Shown: positions 8,592 to 17,226 of the stretch, in pieces | Layout of the letters: each line of letters starts with the position of its first letter | How positions within the stretch are numbered: the stretch's first letter is position 1 | Assembly (NCBI GenBank): GCA_965237965.1 | Contig: CBDEGT010000002.1 | Span: 372,001 to 436,000 of the forward strand | Direction: 5' to 3' | Origin: UBA2988 sp965237965 | GTDB taxonomy: Bacteria; Gemmatimonadota; Gemmatimonadetes; Longimicrobiales; Gaopeijiaceae | DNA length: 64,000 nucleotides | The notes under the pieces: generated by a model | Seen by the model: only the letters and a program-made list of their open reading frames with translations | Databases searched by the model: none | What the model was told of the DNA's origin: nothing | Made by a program: the position numbers and the translations under genes

Positions 8592-9610
8592 GCGGGAGTG
8601 GCGTGGTCAAGATGGGCGGCCAGAGGCTGCGAACGCTGGCCGTATGGTCGGTGGCGAGCGCGCTGCTCGCACTCTGCTTCCGTGGGGTGGACGCCGCGCG
8701 GGTTTTCGCCGCTCTGGACCGGGGCCATCCGGGTTGGTTGCTCGTCGCCGTGGCGTCCAACGGCGCGATCCCGCTCCTCTGGGCCATGCAATGGCGGCTG
8801 TTCCTGCCACGAACCTCCGCCAGCTCACATGCCCTCGGGTTCCGCGCGGTCTTCGCGGTGACTTCGGTGATGGGGATGGTCGCGAACTCGGTGCCGTTCT
8901 TCGCGGGACAGGCAACCGGCATCCACCTGCTGGCGACACGGGGTCGTGTCGGCCACGCAACTGCGCTTTCCGTGGCAGCGCTCGATCAATTGGCCGAGGG
9001 CCTCGCAAAGCTGGCGCTCCTGCTGACCCTCGCCGCCGTCACCCCGCTCCCACGGGTCCTGCGGGGAGCACTCGCGGTGCTCGCCGCGGGGGTCGCATTC
9101 CTGCTCGTCGTGGTCATGTCCGCCGCGTGGTCGCATGGCCGGGTGCGGTTGCCGGTCCCCAGGCGTCGCCCATTCGCCGCTGCTCTACGCTTCGTCCAGG
9201 ACTGGGCCGCAGGGCTGGAGGGCGCGCGGCGGCCGAGGGTGCTCGCGGGAGGCGTGGCGATCGGGCTCGCGATGAAGGGAGCCGAAGTGGGAGGCATACT
9301 GGCGATCCAAACCGCCTTCGGTGTGGACCTTCCGGGGTGGAGCGCGCTCGCCGTGCTCGCCGCGGTCAGCCTCTCCACGATGATCTCCGTGGCGCCAGCG
9401 AACTTGGGGGTCTACGAAGGAAGCGCGTTCCTCGCCTATTCCGCGCTCGGCGTTGCCCCGGAGACCGCGCTGGGCCTCGCCGTACTCCAGCACGTGGCGT
9501 ACCTGGCGCCGGTGTCCGGCGCCGGCTGGGCCACCCTGGTCATCGCCGGACGCGGCCCTCAAGCCGCCGCGAACGCCCCACTGGTTCGTCCGCTGCGCGC
9601 AATCTCGTAG
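8588..9610 (+). CDS. AglD/MprF-type flippase-domain membrane protein
   Basis: Integral membrane protein of 340 residues with about eight hydrophobic segments, of the lysylphosphatidylglycerol-synthase transmembrane-region (UPF0104) family. Typical patches are present: NSVPFFAGQATGIHLLA, ALDQLAEGLAKLALLL and SVAPANLGVYEGSAFLAY. Members without a synthetase domain, as here, are thought to move lipid-linked intermediates or assist glycan steps. I chose the GTG at 8588 because it overlaps the deacetylase stop (GTGA); an ATG at 8612 is the alternative. Its 3' end overlaps the convergent glycosyltransferase gene by 52 bp. Confidence 0.8.
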   Translation: MSGSGVVKMGGQRLRTLAVWSVASALLALCFRGVDAARVFAALDRGHPGWLLVAVASNGAIPLLWAMQWRLFLPRTSASSHALGFRAVFAVTSVMGMVANSVPFFAGQATGIHLLATRGRVGHATALSVAALDQLAEGLAKLALLLTLAAVTPLPRVLRGALAVLAAGVAFLLVVVMSAAWSHGRVRLPVPRRRPFAAALRFVQDWAAGLEGARRPRVLAGGVAIGLAMKGAEVGGILAIQTAFGVDLPGWSALAVLAAVSLSTMISVAPANLGVYEGSAFLAYSALGVAPETALGLAVLQHVAYLAPVSGAGWATLVIAGRGPQAAANAPLVRPLRAIS

Positions 9611-10722
9611 ACCTCGAGGTGGCGTGCCACCGTACGGACCCAGCTGACCTCGGGTGGTGTGCTCCGGTTGTGGCGCGCGATCCGGGCGCGTAGCCGTCCG
9701 TCGATCGCCAGCCGCACCAGATGCTCGACCACACCCGCGTCGGAGGCCGCGAGCAGCGCCTCCTTCCCCTGCACGAGCAGCTCCCCCATCCCCGAGTCGC
9801 CGCGGGCCACGACCGGGAGCCCAGCTGCACGCGCCTCTAGGGCCGCGATCCCGAAGGACTCGAGCACGCTCACCAGGACGAAGGCATCCGCGCGCGCGAA
9901 CTGATCTCGGATGGCAGGCCGCGGCAGGTATCCGGTGAACTCGACCCGGTCTGCGATGCCGAGGCGCCGGGCCTCCCGTTCCAGCCGCGGGCGCTGGGGC
10001 CCGTCTCCGATGACGGTGAGCCGCATCCGCCGCTCGCCGGGGAGGCGTTCGGCCGCCGCCGCCGCCACGCGCAGCAGTGCGACCCCGCGCTTGCGCGACT
10101 GTAGCCGGAGCACGGAAACCAGGCGGAACTCCCCCTCCGGCCCGGGCAACGGGTCCACCAGCCAGGCCGCACGATCGACTCCGTTGGGAAGCACCTCTAC
10201 GACCCGGTCCGCCGCCACCCAGCCGATCTCGCGCGCGACCGGGTGGGACACGGCCGAGAGGACCTGAGGCCAGCGTGTCCATCCGAACGCGAGGTCGAAC
10301 GCGCGCAGGAGGTGTCGATGCGGACCGAGAACGGAATGAAAGGTCAGTACGGTCGGAAGGCGCAGGGTGTGGCCCGCCCATACTCCGGAGAGGGCCGCGG
10401 TCGATCCGATGCTCGCATGCACGTGCAGCACGTCCGGGTCGAGCCCCTGGAGAAGGTGGCGAACCGCCACTCCTGCGCGCGGGGAGAACGTCACGCGTAG
10501 CCCCGGCACCAGCGGTAGGCCGAGGCGATGCACACCCACCCCTTCCGGCGCTGCCACAGCGGCTGTCTGGAGCGCACCCTGTACAAGGGGATCGACCGGC
10601 GTCGTGGTGACCACGTCCACCTGGTTTCCGCGAGCGGCCAGCTCAGCCGCCAGATCGCGGAGCTGGAGCTCGAGACCGCCGAGACGTGGCAGGAACCAAT
10701 CGGATAGAAGAACGATCTTCAC
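9559..10722 (-). CDS. GT4-family glycosyltransferase
   Basis: Retaining glycosyltransferase with a GT-B fold, 387 residues, probably transferring a sugar from a nucleotide donor to a lipid or glycan acceptor. The N-terminal domain begins with WFLPRLGGLELQLRDLA, the glycine-rich acceptor loop. The C-terminal donor domain has LPNGVDRA, VIGDGPQRPRLE and ESFGIAALEARAAGLPVVA, which is the E-x7-E motif. The GTG start at 10722 overlaps the stop of the small membrane-protein gene (GTGA), so the two are translationally coupled. Acceptor and sugar cannot be told from sequence. Confidence 0.9.
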   Translation of the reverse strand: MKIVLLSDWFLPRLGGLELQLRDLAAELAARGNQVDVVTTTPVDPLVQGALQTAAVAAPEGVGVHRLGLPLVPGLRVTFSPRAGVAVRHLLQGLDPDVLHVHASIGSTAALSGVWAGHTLRLPTVLTFHSVLGPHRHLLRAFDLAFGWTRWPQVLSAVSHPVAREIGWVAADRVVEVLPNGVDRAAWLVDPLPGPEGEFRLVSVLRLQSRKRGVALLRVAAAAAERLPGERRMRLTVIGDGPQRPRLEREARRLGIADRVEFTGYLPRPAIRDQFARADAFVLVSVLESFGIAALEARAAGLPVVARGDSGMGELLVQGKEALLAASDAGVVEHLVRLAIDGRLRARIARHNRSTPPEVSWVRTVARHLEVYEIARSGRTSGAFAAA

Positions 10723-11009
10723 GTGGCTCCTTCAGGCCCATCCCTCTCGGAAGGACGGCCGGCAAGGGCCTTGAGGAAACGCATCCAGGAATAGAGGGCG
10801 ACCGCGCCGAACGCCGCCGTGGCAGCGATGGCGACCGAGCCGGCGAGGCCGAGCGGAAGCTCCCCCGCGATGGGGACCCACAGGTATAACGCGAGGCCGG
10901 TCAACATCGCCGCCGCGGCCGCCCAGAACCCGGCTGCGCTCCGCCACCGGCTTCCGCTCAGCTCGCGCTCACCCTTCGCGAGCAGCACCCGAACTGCGCG
11001 GTCGTCCAC
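10719..11009 (-). CDS. Small two-span membrane protein, unknown function
   Basis: A 96-residue protein with a basic N-terminus and two hydrophobic helices (about residues 27-46 and 53-73), then a charged tail. GTG start. I do not recognise a family. It lies directly between bTHX (3 bp upstream) and the glycosyltransferase (4-bp overlap), so it is co-transcribed and could assist membrane placement of the transferase; that is inference. Confidence 0.6.
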   Translation of the reverse strand: MDDRAVRVLLAKGERELSGSRWRSAAGFWAAAAAMLTGLALYLWVPIAGELPLGLAGSVAIAATAAFGAVALYSWMRFLKALAGRPSERDGPEGAT

Positions 11010-11012
11010 TCG

Positions 11013-11123
11013 CTATTTCTTGCGCGTCGTCGTCTTCTTCTTCCTCGGGTTCTTGGGACGGCTCTTCCCGTGGCTGCCCTTGAACCGCTTGCCCTTCTCG
11101 GTACGTTTGTCGCCCTTGCCCAC
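11013..11123 (-). CDS. Small ribosomal subunit protein bTHX
   Basis: A 36-residue, very basic protein beginning at the GTG at 11123: MGKGDKRTEKGKRFKGSHGK, then SRPKNPRKKK and a Lys/Arg tail. The GKGDKRT...GK.F.GS.GKSRP pattern is that of Thx, which in Thermus sits at the top of the 30S head. A CGAGG ribosome-binding sequence lies about 7 nt before the GTG. The same frame is open further upstream to 11315, but that extension is low-complexity Arg/Ser and unlike the family. The gene is too short for most gene finders. Confidence 0.85.
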   Translation of the reverse strand: MGKGDKRTEKGKRFKGSHGKSRPKNPRKKKTTTRKK

Positions 11124-11438
11124 GCTGGCCTCGTTTTTTCCGGGTAGAGGTGCCGGCAGGGGGCCGGCAAGAAGGGAAGTTACCTGGGAACGTGAGGAGG
11201 GACCAACGCGGGCGACGGATATGTGCCAACGACGCCCACGGGCCAGCCGTCGCCCTCGACGGCTGGCCCGTGATGTACTCCCCGCGCGCAGCGAGATGCT
11301 CCTGCTTGCGCGCACTAGCGCGCCGTCAGTGCACGAGGACGGCGCTTACCGCGTGTCCAGCGTTCGCTTCGCTCACCCACCCCTCACCGCTGGTCACTCC
11401 ATCAACGTTCCCTGAGCGCGGATCATCATGTGGCCTCC
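11124..11438. other. Intergenic stretch between bTHX and nrdJ
   Basis: I find no supportable gene in these 315 bases. They hold a perfect 16-bp GC-rich hairpin (11237-11272, listed separately) and presumably the promoter of the bTHX operon. I could not place a confident -10/-35 pair. Confidence 0.5.
11237..11272. terminator. Perfect 16-bp hairpin downstream of nrdJ
   Basis: CACGGGCCAGCCGTCG at 11237-11252 pairs perfectly with 11257-11272 around a CCCT loop. It lies about 165 bp past the nrdJ stop and before the bTHX operon. There is no U-run on either strand, so it is either a non-canonical terminator or an RNA-processing/REP-like structure. Confidence 0.4.
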
Positions 11439-13970
11439 TCAGCCGCATTCGCTGTAGCCGCACACGTGGCACTTCACACAACCTTCCTCGTACGCAAGCG
11501 AGCCCGTGCCGCAATCGGGGCAGCTCCCAAGGAAGCTCTCCTGCCCGCCTGAGCGTGACTGCGACGGAGCCAGAGCTGCACCCGACGCGTGTAACGGCTC
11601 AGGCAAGGAGAGCGCCTCCTGCACGCCCTCGCGCTCCTCCAGGTAGCGCTCGATCGCCTGACCTACCGCGTCGGGCACCGAGAGCACCTTGTTGGGCCCG
11701 ATTCCCACCGCGCGATCGCACGAGATCCCGCGTAGCTGGTCTCTGATAGCGGTGATCGGGATCCCGGAGCGGAGCGCGAGCGAGACGAGCCGCCCAATCG
11801 CCTCGGCATCCGCCATCGCAGCGCCGCCAGCCTTGCCGAGGGAACAGAACAGCTCGAAGGGGCGGCCATGGTCGTCCTCATTGATCGTGACGTAGAGGTC
11901 GCCTAGCGGGGAGTTCATCTTGACCGTGCGTCCCCGCAGCATGGACGGGCGCTGTCGCTTCTGCCGTGCGGCCGCCGCCGTCTGGTCGTGGTCCTGGATC
12001 TGCCACTCCAGCTCCGAGATGCGTACATGGAGCTCGTGGTTCTGCTCGCGCGCGTCTGCGAGTAGTTGCTCGAGCTCGACCCACTGAGCCTCCTGTTCGG
12101 CGGTCCTCTCGGACCTACCGGTCCTGCCGGTGGAGAGCACCTGGTTGGGCCGCGAACCGTCGCGGTAGACCGTGACGCCCTTGCAGCCGAGGTCGAACGC
12201 CAGTTCATAGATGTCCCGTACGTCTTCCTCGGTGGCCCGCTCCGGGAAGTTCGTGGTCTTCGAGATGCCCGCGTCCACGTACTCCTGGAAGGCGGCTTGC
12301 ATGCGGACGTGCCACTCCGGGACGATGTCGTGCGCAGTGCGGAAGACGCGCTGCACGGCCTCAGGCACCTCCGGAAAGTGGATATGGCCCTCGGTCGCGA
12401 TCCGCTCCATCAAGTCAGCCGAGTACCATCCCTGCTCGTGCGCGACCGCCAGGAAGTCAGAATTGACGTCGGGCATCAGCGAGCCCGCCTGATTCCGCAT
12501 GAAAGCGACTGCGAACAGCGGCTCGATCCCACCAGAACAGCCGGCGAAGATCGAGATCGTCCCGGTCGGCGCGACCGTGGTCAGGTTGCAGTTGCGCAGC
12601 CGGCGGAAAGGCCTGATCCGGGATCTGTCGGCTGCACGTGCACAGGTGAGATCGGGACCCCAGGTCGAGTTCTCCCACTCGGGGAACACCCCCCGGATCT
12701 CGGCCAGCCTTTCAGACGCGTTTCTTGACTCTTCGTTGACGAACGCCATCACCGAGCGGCCCATTTCGACCCCTTCGGGACTGTCATACGCGATCCCGAG
12801 CCGCACGAGCATGTCGGCCCAACCCATGACCCCGAGGCCGATACGGCGGATGCGCTGGGCGAGCTCGTGGATTTCCTCGAGCGGATACCTGTTCGCGTCG
12901 ATGACGTTGTCGAGGAAGTGGGTCGCGAGGTTGACGACCCTCCGGAGCTCCGCCCAGTCGATGCGGTCCTCGGGCGACGCGTCAGCTGCGACATCGTCAC
13001 GCACAAACCTGCCCAGATTCACCGATCCGAGGTTGCAGACGTCGTAGGCGAAGAGGACCTGCTCCCCGCACGGATTGGTCGCCTCGTACGTGCCGACCTG
13101 CGGCACCGGGTTGTCGCGGTTCGCACGATCGATGAAGAACGTGCCCGGCTCCCCCGTACGCCACGCGCCGCGGATCATCATGTCGAAGATCTCGCGGGCG
13201 TCCTCCTGTCCCATGACCTGGTGGGTGCGCGGGTTCGTCAGGTCGTACTTCGTCCCCGCCTTCACCGCCGCCATGAACGCGTCGGTCACCGCGACGCTGA
13301 TGTTGAAGTTGGTCACCTGCGACGTGTCGTTCTTGCACGTGATGAACGCACGGATGTCGGGGTGGTCCACGCGCAGGATGCCCATGTTCGCGCCGCGCCG
13401 CGTACCCCCCTGCTTCACCACCTCCGTGGAGGCGTCGTATAACCTCATGAACGAGACAGGACCGGACGCCACGCCCATCGTCGAGCGTACGTTGTCACCC
13501 TCGGGACGAAGACGGGAAAAGCTGAAACCGGTACCGCCCCCCGACTGATGGACCAACGCCATCGCCTTGAGCGTGTCGTAGATCCCACTCCTCCCGTTCG
13601 AGAGCGCATCGTCTACCGGGAGCACGAAGCACGCAGACAGTTGGCCGAGCGGCCGACCGGCGTTCATGAGCGTAGGCGAGTTGGGCTCGAATTTCCCCGT
13701 CGTCATCAGCTCGTAGAACTGGCGCGCCGCTTCCTCGATCGCCGCGTCCGACGCGCCGTACGTCCGGTCCCCCTCGGCAATCACGCGAGCCACCCGCCAG
13801 AACATCGTTTCGGGCTCCTCGGTCGGCCTGCCTTCCTCGTCCTTCTTCAGGTAGCGTTTACCGAGAACGATGCGGGCGTTCTCCGTGAGCTGAGCTGGGG
13901 GCAGATCGGGCGGGACTTCGTCGTCGAAGAGGACGGGTTCCTCACGGCGCGGGAGAAGAGGATGGGTCAT
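11439..13970 (-). CDS. nrdJ: Adenosylcobalamin-dependent (class II) ribonucleotide reductase
   Basis: Makes deoxyribonucleotides from ribonucleotides using a radical formed from vitamin B12, so it works with or without oxygen. Of 843 residues, the catalytic barrel holds the redox Cys in SACFVLPV (C114), the NPCGE active-site loop (N299, C301, E303) and the second redox Cys in VCNLGSVNLG (C312). The C-terminus has a TSCPD-type domain (LGDLYVTINEDDHGRPFELF and on) and a final CPDCG...CHVCGYSECG cysteine cluster, which probably reduces the active site. It stands alone, without an nrdAB or nrdR neighbour, so the cell likely needs cobalamin. A candidate promoter is at 14127-14156. Confidence 0.95.
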   Translation of the reverse strand: MTHPLLPRREEPVLFDDEVPPDLPPAQLTENARIVLGKRYLKKDEEGRPTEEPETMFWRVARVIAEGDRTYGASDAAIEEAARQFYELMTTGKFEPNSPTLMNAGRPLGQLSACFVLPVDDALSNGRSGIYDTLKAMALVHQSGGGTGFSFSRLRPEGDNVRSTMGVASGPVSFMRLYDASTEVVKQGGTRRGANMGILRVDHPDIRAFITCKNDTSQVTNFNISVAVTDAFMAAVKAGTKYDLTNPRTHQVMGQEDAREIFDMMIRGAWRTGEPGTFFIDRANRDNPVPQVGTYEATNPCGEQVLFAYDVCNLGSVNLGRFVRDDVAADASPEDRIDWAELRRVVNLATHFLDNVIDANRYPLEEIHELAQRIRRIGLGVMGWADMLVRLGIAYDSPEGVEMGRSVMAFVNEESRNASERLAEIRGVFPEWENSTWGPDLTCARAADRSRIRPFRRLRNCNLTTVAPTGTISIFAGCSGGIEPLFAVAFMRNQAGSLMPDVNSDFLAVAHEQGWYSADLMERIATEGHIHFPEVPEAVQRVFRTAHDIVPEWHVRMQAAFQEYVDAGISKTTNFPERATEEDVRDIYELAFDLGCKGVTVYRDGSRPNQVLSTGRTGRSERTAEQEAQWVELEQLLADAREQNHELHVRISELEWQIQDHDQTAAAARQKRQRPSMLRGRTVKMNSPLGDLYVTINEDDHGRPFELFCSLGKAGGAAMADAEAIGRLVSLALRSGIPITAIRDQLRGISCDRAVGIGPNKVLSVPDAVGQAIERYLEEREGVQEALSLPEPLHASGAALAPSQSRSGGQESFLGSCPDCGTGSLAYEEGCVKCHVCGYSECG

Positions 13971-14026
13971 GACGGGGTGCGACTCCTTGAACGACAGTGG
14001 AAAATCTGCTGTGCGATGTTGAAAAC

Positions 14027-14041
14027 CCTGTCGAGAACAGG
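14027..14041. promoter_or_regulatory. Inverted repeat in the nrdJ leader, possible operator
   Basis: CCTGT-CGAGA-ACAGG is a perfect 5-bp inverted repeat with a 5-bp spacer, 57 bp upstream of the nrdJ start and downstream of the predicted promoter. GGAAAAC-like motifs surround it (about 13999, 14020, 14043, 14052). It does not match the NrdR box as I remember it. The spacing also differs from the E. coli LexA box. Function is speculative. Confidence 0.3.
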
Positions 14042-14126
14042 TGGGAAAACGGTGGAAACAGCCCCCGTCGGCGGGTCTTGCTGTGGATTTCCACGCAAGC
14101 GACCACTAGATCTTGAGGTAGGGGCC

Positions 14127-14156
14127 AATATGCTCCCCAAGATGCAGGGTGGTCAA
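14127..14156 (-). promoter_or_regulatory. Candidate promoter of nrdJ
   Basis: On the minus strand, TTGACC (14156-14151) is 18 bp from CATATT (14132-14127), a 5/6 and 4/6 match to sigma-70 boxes. Transcription would start near 14120, giving an nrdJ leader of about 150 nt that includes the inverted repeat at 14027-14041. The rest of 13971-14387 shows no gene. Confidence 0.4.
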
Positions 14157-14387
14157 GCTTCCTCTCCGCCGTGGGCCAGAACCCTCGACACGGTCGTGGA
14201 GCCCCTCTGGACTACCCTCGGAACGACGCGAGGTTTCGGGTTTCGTACGGGTCGCAAACGCTTGACCGAAGTCGTCGCGAGCGGAGAGGAGTGCCCCCCC
14301 TGAAGAATCCGAATGGAAAGCGCGCACTGCGGCAGGGGTAGAGCCTCCCCACGACCCGTTTCCCGGCACGCAGGGGAGGACCAAGCG

Positions 14388-15071
14388 GTGAGTCACCACG
14401 AGGACAACGTCTGGTACCGGCTGGGCTACGCCTTCGAGCGGGCGCGAGCGCAAGTGCCGGACGCCGCCCGGCTGCGCTCACCCGGCGAACGACGAGCGGC
14501 CCACCGGGCCGAAGCGGAAACGCGAACGCGCGGGACCAGGCGGCCGCCTCTGGAGAGCGAGGCACCGACCCGCACGTCGTGGGAGCCGATGATCGCGGCC
14601 GCAACCGCCACTCTCACGGGTCGCCTGCTCTACGCGCTGGCGAGCAGGCGCAGGCCGGGGCCACTCCGTCTGCTGCGGGCCGGTGCCGCCGGGGCGGGCG
14701 CAGCGCTGCTCCGCGAACTGCTTCGTCCGCTCGTCTCCGGCGTGCCGCGGGAGGCGCCGCTCGCTAAGGACGCGGGCCAAGCCGCGCTGGCGGGGGGGGC
14801 ACGTGGCCTGCTCTACGGAGCTCTCGTCGAGCCGCGCATCCCCGGTCCTTCCGTCGTGCGCGGTGCCGCATATGGGAGCCTCGAGTATATGGTGTCCCCG
14901 TGGGGCGGGCTCATCACGCTGGCGGGCATGCGAGCGCCTCACCGATCGATCCCGTTCCTCGCGGATCTGCTCGGGGACGTCGAACAGGACGGCGGCTCCC
15001 TGTTCGATCATCTCGTGTTCGGGATCGCACTCGCCACGCTCTACGGGGCGTCGACGGGCGAAGACGGCTGA
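14388..15071 (+). CDS. Hypothetical glycine/alanine-rich protein
   Basis: Not recognised. The GTG at 14388 is chosen because GGGGAGGA lies 7 nt upstream. The 227-residue product has an Arg-rich hydrophilic N-terminus (about 1-60), then a hydrophobic, glycine-rich body with repeated small-residue helices (LTGRLLYALASRR, AGQAALAGGARGLLYGALVE, then GSLEYMVSPWGG and LFDHLVFGIALATLYGA). It may associate with membranes. Convergent with the GT-C gene, whose stop is 1 bp away. Confidence 0.6.
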   Translation: MSHHEDNVWYRLGYAFERARAQVPDAARLRSPGERRAAHRAEAETRTRGTRRPPLESEAPTRTSWEPMIAAATATLTGRLLYALASRRRPGPLRLLRAGAAGAGAALLRELLRPLVSGVPREAPLAKDAGQAALAGGARGLLYGALVEPRIPGPSVVRGAAYGSLEYMVSPWGGLITLAGMRAPHRSIPFLADLLGDVEQDGGSLFDHLVFGIALATLYGASTGEDG

Positions 15072-15072
15072 A

Positions 15073-16989
15073 TTAGAGGAACCCTGCGAGAAGGGGGATC
15101 CGCTCCGACTGCACAGGCGGCACCGCGAGCGGGTCAGGGCGGGTCATGTTGGCCGGGCAGGCCTCGAGCATGATCGAAACGGTACCCCCGCCGGCGTCCC
15201 GTGCCTCTGCGGTTGCGCGCAGTTCGGGCGGCAGAATTCCGAACATTTGCGTCGGAGGCATGCCCGAAGCCTCGCCACCGAAACCGGCGAGCCCACAGAA
15301 CGCGCCGCCCCTCCGGTAGAGCGTTTCGCCCACGTACACGCTCGCAGCAGCATCGAGGTGATCCATGATGACGTAGCGCGCACCCAGGGAGTCGGCGGCC
15401 ATCAAGAACCGGTCCGCATCGCGTGTGAACGGGAACACCTCGGACGTGACTCCGCTCATCACGTAGAAGATGCGCGGCTTCCGGCTCAGCACGACCACCC
15501 CGTTTGGCAGGTTGGCCCGGCTCCAGGCAGCGGCTTGCACGAACTCCTGCGTCCGCGATCCCCAACAGGCAAAGCCGCCCTCACTCCGCACGAGCGCGGA
15601 ACATCCAGACGCGACCCTAAGCTCACGCTTCCATGAAATCAGCGCGGGCAGTGCGACTACGGCGATCGCCACGGCGAGCACGACCCGTCGCGCGGGCGGC
15701 GTTCGCACGGCGGTGAGCCCCACGAGCAGCTCCCCGGCGTAGAACAGGAGCAGAGGAATGAGAGGAAGCGCGAAACGGTCGCCCGACCAAACCTCGGGCC
15801 AGACCAGGATGAGCCCAAGGTAGAGTGGCGCGAACACCTCGGCCACGCCGGGGCGCGCTCGTAGGCGCCGTCCCCATCCCCACGCCGCAAGGCCGAACAG
15901 CGCAACGCCCATGACGGCCGTGAGCGCGCCACGCGTACCCAGGATGCCGGTGGGCACGTGAACTGTCGCGTAGCCGACCGCGTTCTGAATCACGCGGAGC
16001 ATGAGTCCGCCGAGGCCGACTCGGCCCAGGTCGGGCTGATAGGGATCGACCATCCAGAACTCGCTCACGTACTGCGTTCCTTGGCCCCCACGCAGCGACC
16101 AGAGCAGCGCCGGCAGCCCGACCGCGCAGATCAGGGCGACTGCGGCGCGCCGCCGGCGGCCGAGGAGCAGCCACGTGCCCGCGGCCACCATCAGAGGAAG
16201 CCCGGCCGAGCGCGTGAAATAGGCGAGCCCGGCGAACGCGCCTCCGAGAGCTAGTGATCGGACCGTAATCGCTGCGTTCGTGCGTTCTTCAGGCGGTGTA
16301 CTCGTAGTGGGTTGGCCGGCTGCCTCGTCTCGCAACCCACCGAGCCGAGGCAGCCCCCCACTACCGCTCATGCGATCGTACGCCCACAGTGAGAGGAAAG
16401 TGAACGCCATGAAGGGTGGCTCGGAGAGCTCCCAGTGGCTCGACCAGAGCAGCGCACTCGAACCCGCCGTCAGCAGCGCGACTGCCGCCCCGAACGGAGC
16501 GTCCCTGCGATCACGCGCCCACAGGTAGATCGCCAGCACGGAAAGTGTAGTGAAGAGCGCCGGCACGACCTTGAGCGCAGCCCACGTACGTGCGCCCAGT
16601 CCGATCGCGCCGGCAAGAAGCAGGGGAAAGACCGGTGGATACTTCGTATGCGGCGGCTCGGTAGGGTGCCAGAGGTCGGTGTACGTGCCGCGTTCCAGCA
16701 ATGAGTGCGCGAGCGTGACGTAGCCCGCCGTGTCGCCACCGTTGTGAGCGGAAGGGTTGAAGACCGTCAGCATGAGCCCGAGCTGTACCAGCAGAACCGC
16801 GGTACCCCAGAGAGGCAGCTTGCGCCCCGTCGTCGGTCGTGCGGCCCTGGTGCCTGAGCCTTGATTCCGCCTGCGAGCTCGATTGGGACCGCGCTCGAAG
16901 CCGGGTTCGGAGTCGCGTTCACCTCCGAGGCCCCGGACCGCTCCCTTGGGCTTCGCAGCACGGCCCCTCGCTGCCTTCTTCTTCGTCAC
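15073..16989 (-). CDS. GT-C fold membrane glycosyltransferase (ArnT/PMT-like)
   Basis: Multispanning protein of 638 residues, probably transferring a sugar from a polyprenyl-phosphate donor on the outer face of the inner membrane. A Lys/Arg-rich cytosolic N-terminus (about 1-58) precedes around ten hydrophobic segments. The first periplasmic loop has NGGDTAGYVTLAHSL, with the acidic residue expected in GT-C active sites, and KYPPVFPLLL. The last third is periplasmic and ends with a Cys-containing segment. The GTG start at 16989 follows GAGGAG. It lies downstream of a 202-bp inverted-repeat element and anmK. Confidence 0.75.
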   Translation of the reverse strand: MTKKKAARGRAAKPKGAVRGLGGERDSEPGFERGPNRARRRNQGSGTRAARPTTGRKLPLWGTAVLLVQLGLMLTVFNPSAHNGGDTAGYVTLAHSLLERGTYTDLWHPTEPPHTKYPPVFPLLLAGAIGLGARTWAALKVVPALFTTLSVLAIYLWARDRRDAPFGAAVALLTAGSSALLWSSHWELSEPPFMAFTFLSLWAYDRMSGSGGLPRLGGLRDEAAGQPTTSTPPEERTNAAITVRSLALGGAFAGLAYFTRSAGLPLMVAAGTWLLLGRRRRAAVALICAVGLPALLWSLRGGQGTQYVSEFWMVDPYQPDLGRVGLGGLMLRVIQNAVGYATVHVPTGILGTRGALTAVMGVALFGLAAWGWGRRLRARPGVAEVFAPLYLGLILVWPEVWSGDRFALPLIPLLLFYAGELLVGLTAVRTPPARRVVLAVAIAVVALPALISWKRELRVASGCSALVRSEGGFACWGSRTQEFVQAAAWSRANLPNGVVVLSRKPRIFYVMSGVTSEVFPFTRDADRFLMAADSLGARYVIMDHLDAAASVYVGETLYRRGGAFCGLAGFGGEASGMPPTQMFGILPPELRATAEARDAGGGTVSIMLEACPANMTRPDPLAVPPVQSERIPLLAGFL

Positions 16990-17024
16990 CCGGTCTCCTC
17001 GAGCGGGGTCTCGAACGATCCCCC

Positions 17025-17226
17025 GCAGGTCGCTGAAGAAGGGGAGCGCACCGCGTTATGGGTGCCACGGCCCCTCATCCCAGGCAGCGCGACGAAGGCA
17101 TAGCCCAAGCTACGTCGAGGAGCGCCAACGACGGAGAAGGGGCCGTGCCACCCGTAACCCTCGAAGCGTAAGCTCATGTCTCACTTGGTCGTGGACGCAG
17201 GGCACTCTCCTTCTTCAGCGACCTGC
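17025..17226. repeat. 202-bp nested inverted-repeat element
   Basis: Outer arms 17025-17042 and 17209-17226 are an 18-bp perfect inverted repeat (GCAGGTCGCTGAAGAAGG). Inside, 17055-17075 and 17138-17158 form a 21-bp inverted repeat with two mismatches. The right outer arm ends at the anmK stop codon and the left arm lies 36 bp from the GT-C start. It could be a MITE-like element, a processing or attenuation structure between two co-directional genes, or a REP unit. No clear target duplication is seen. Confidence 0.75.

Noticed and set aside
16986..17177. A 63-codon minus-strand frame within the inverted-repeat element
   Set aside because: It spans the repeat arms, has no ribosome binding site and no recognisable sequence; the inverted repeats explain the region better.
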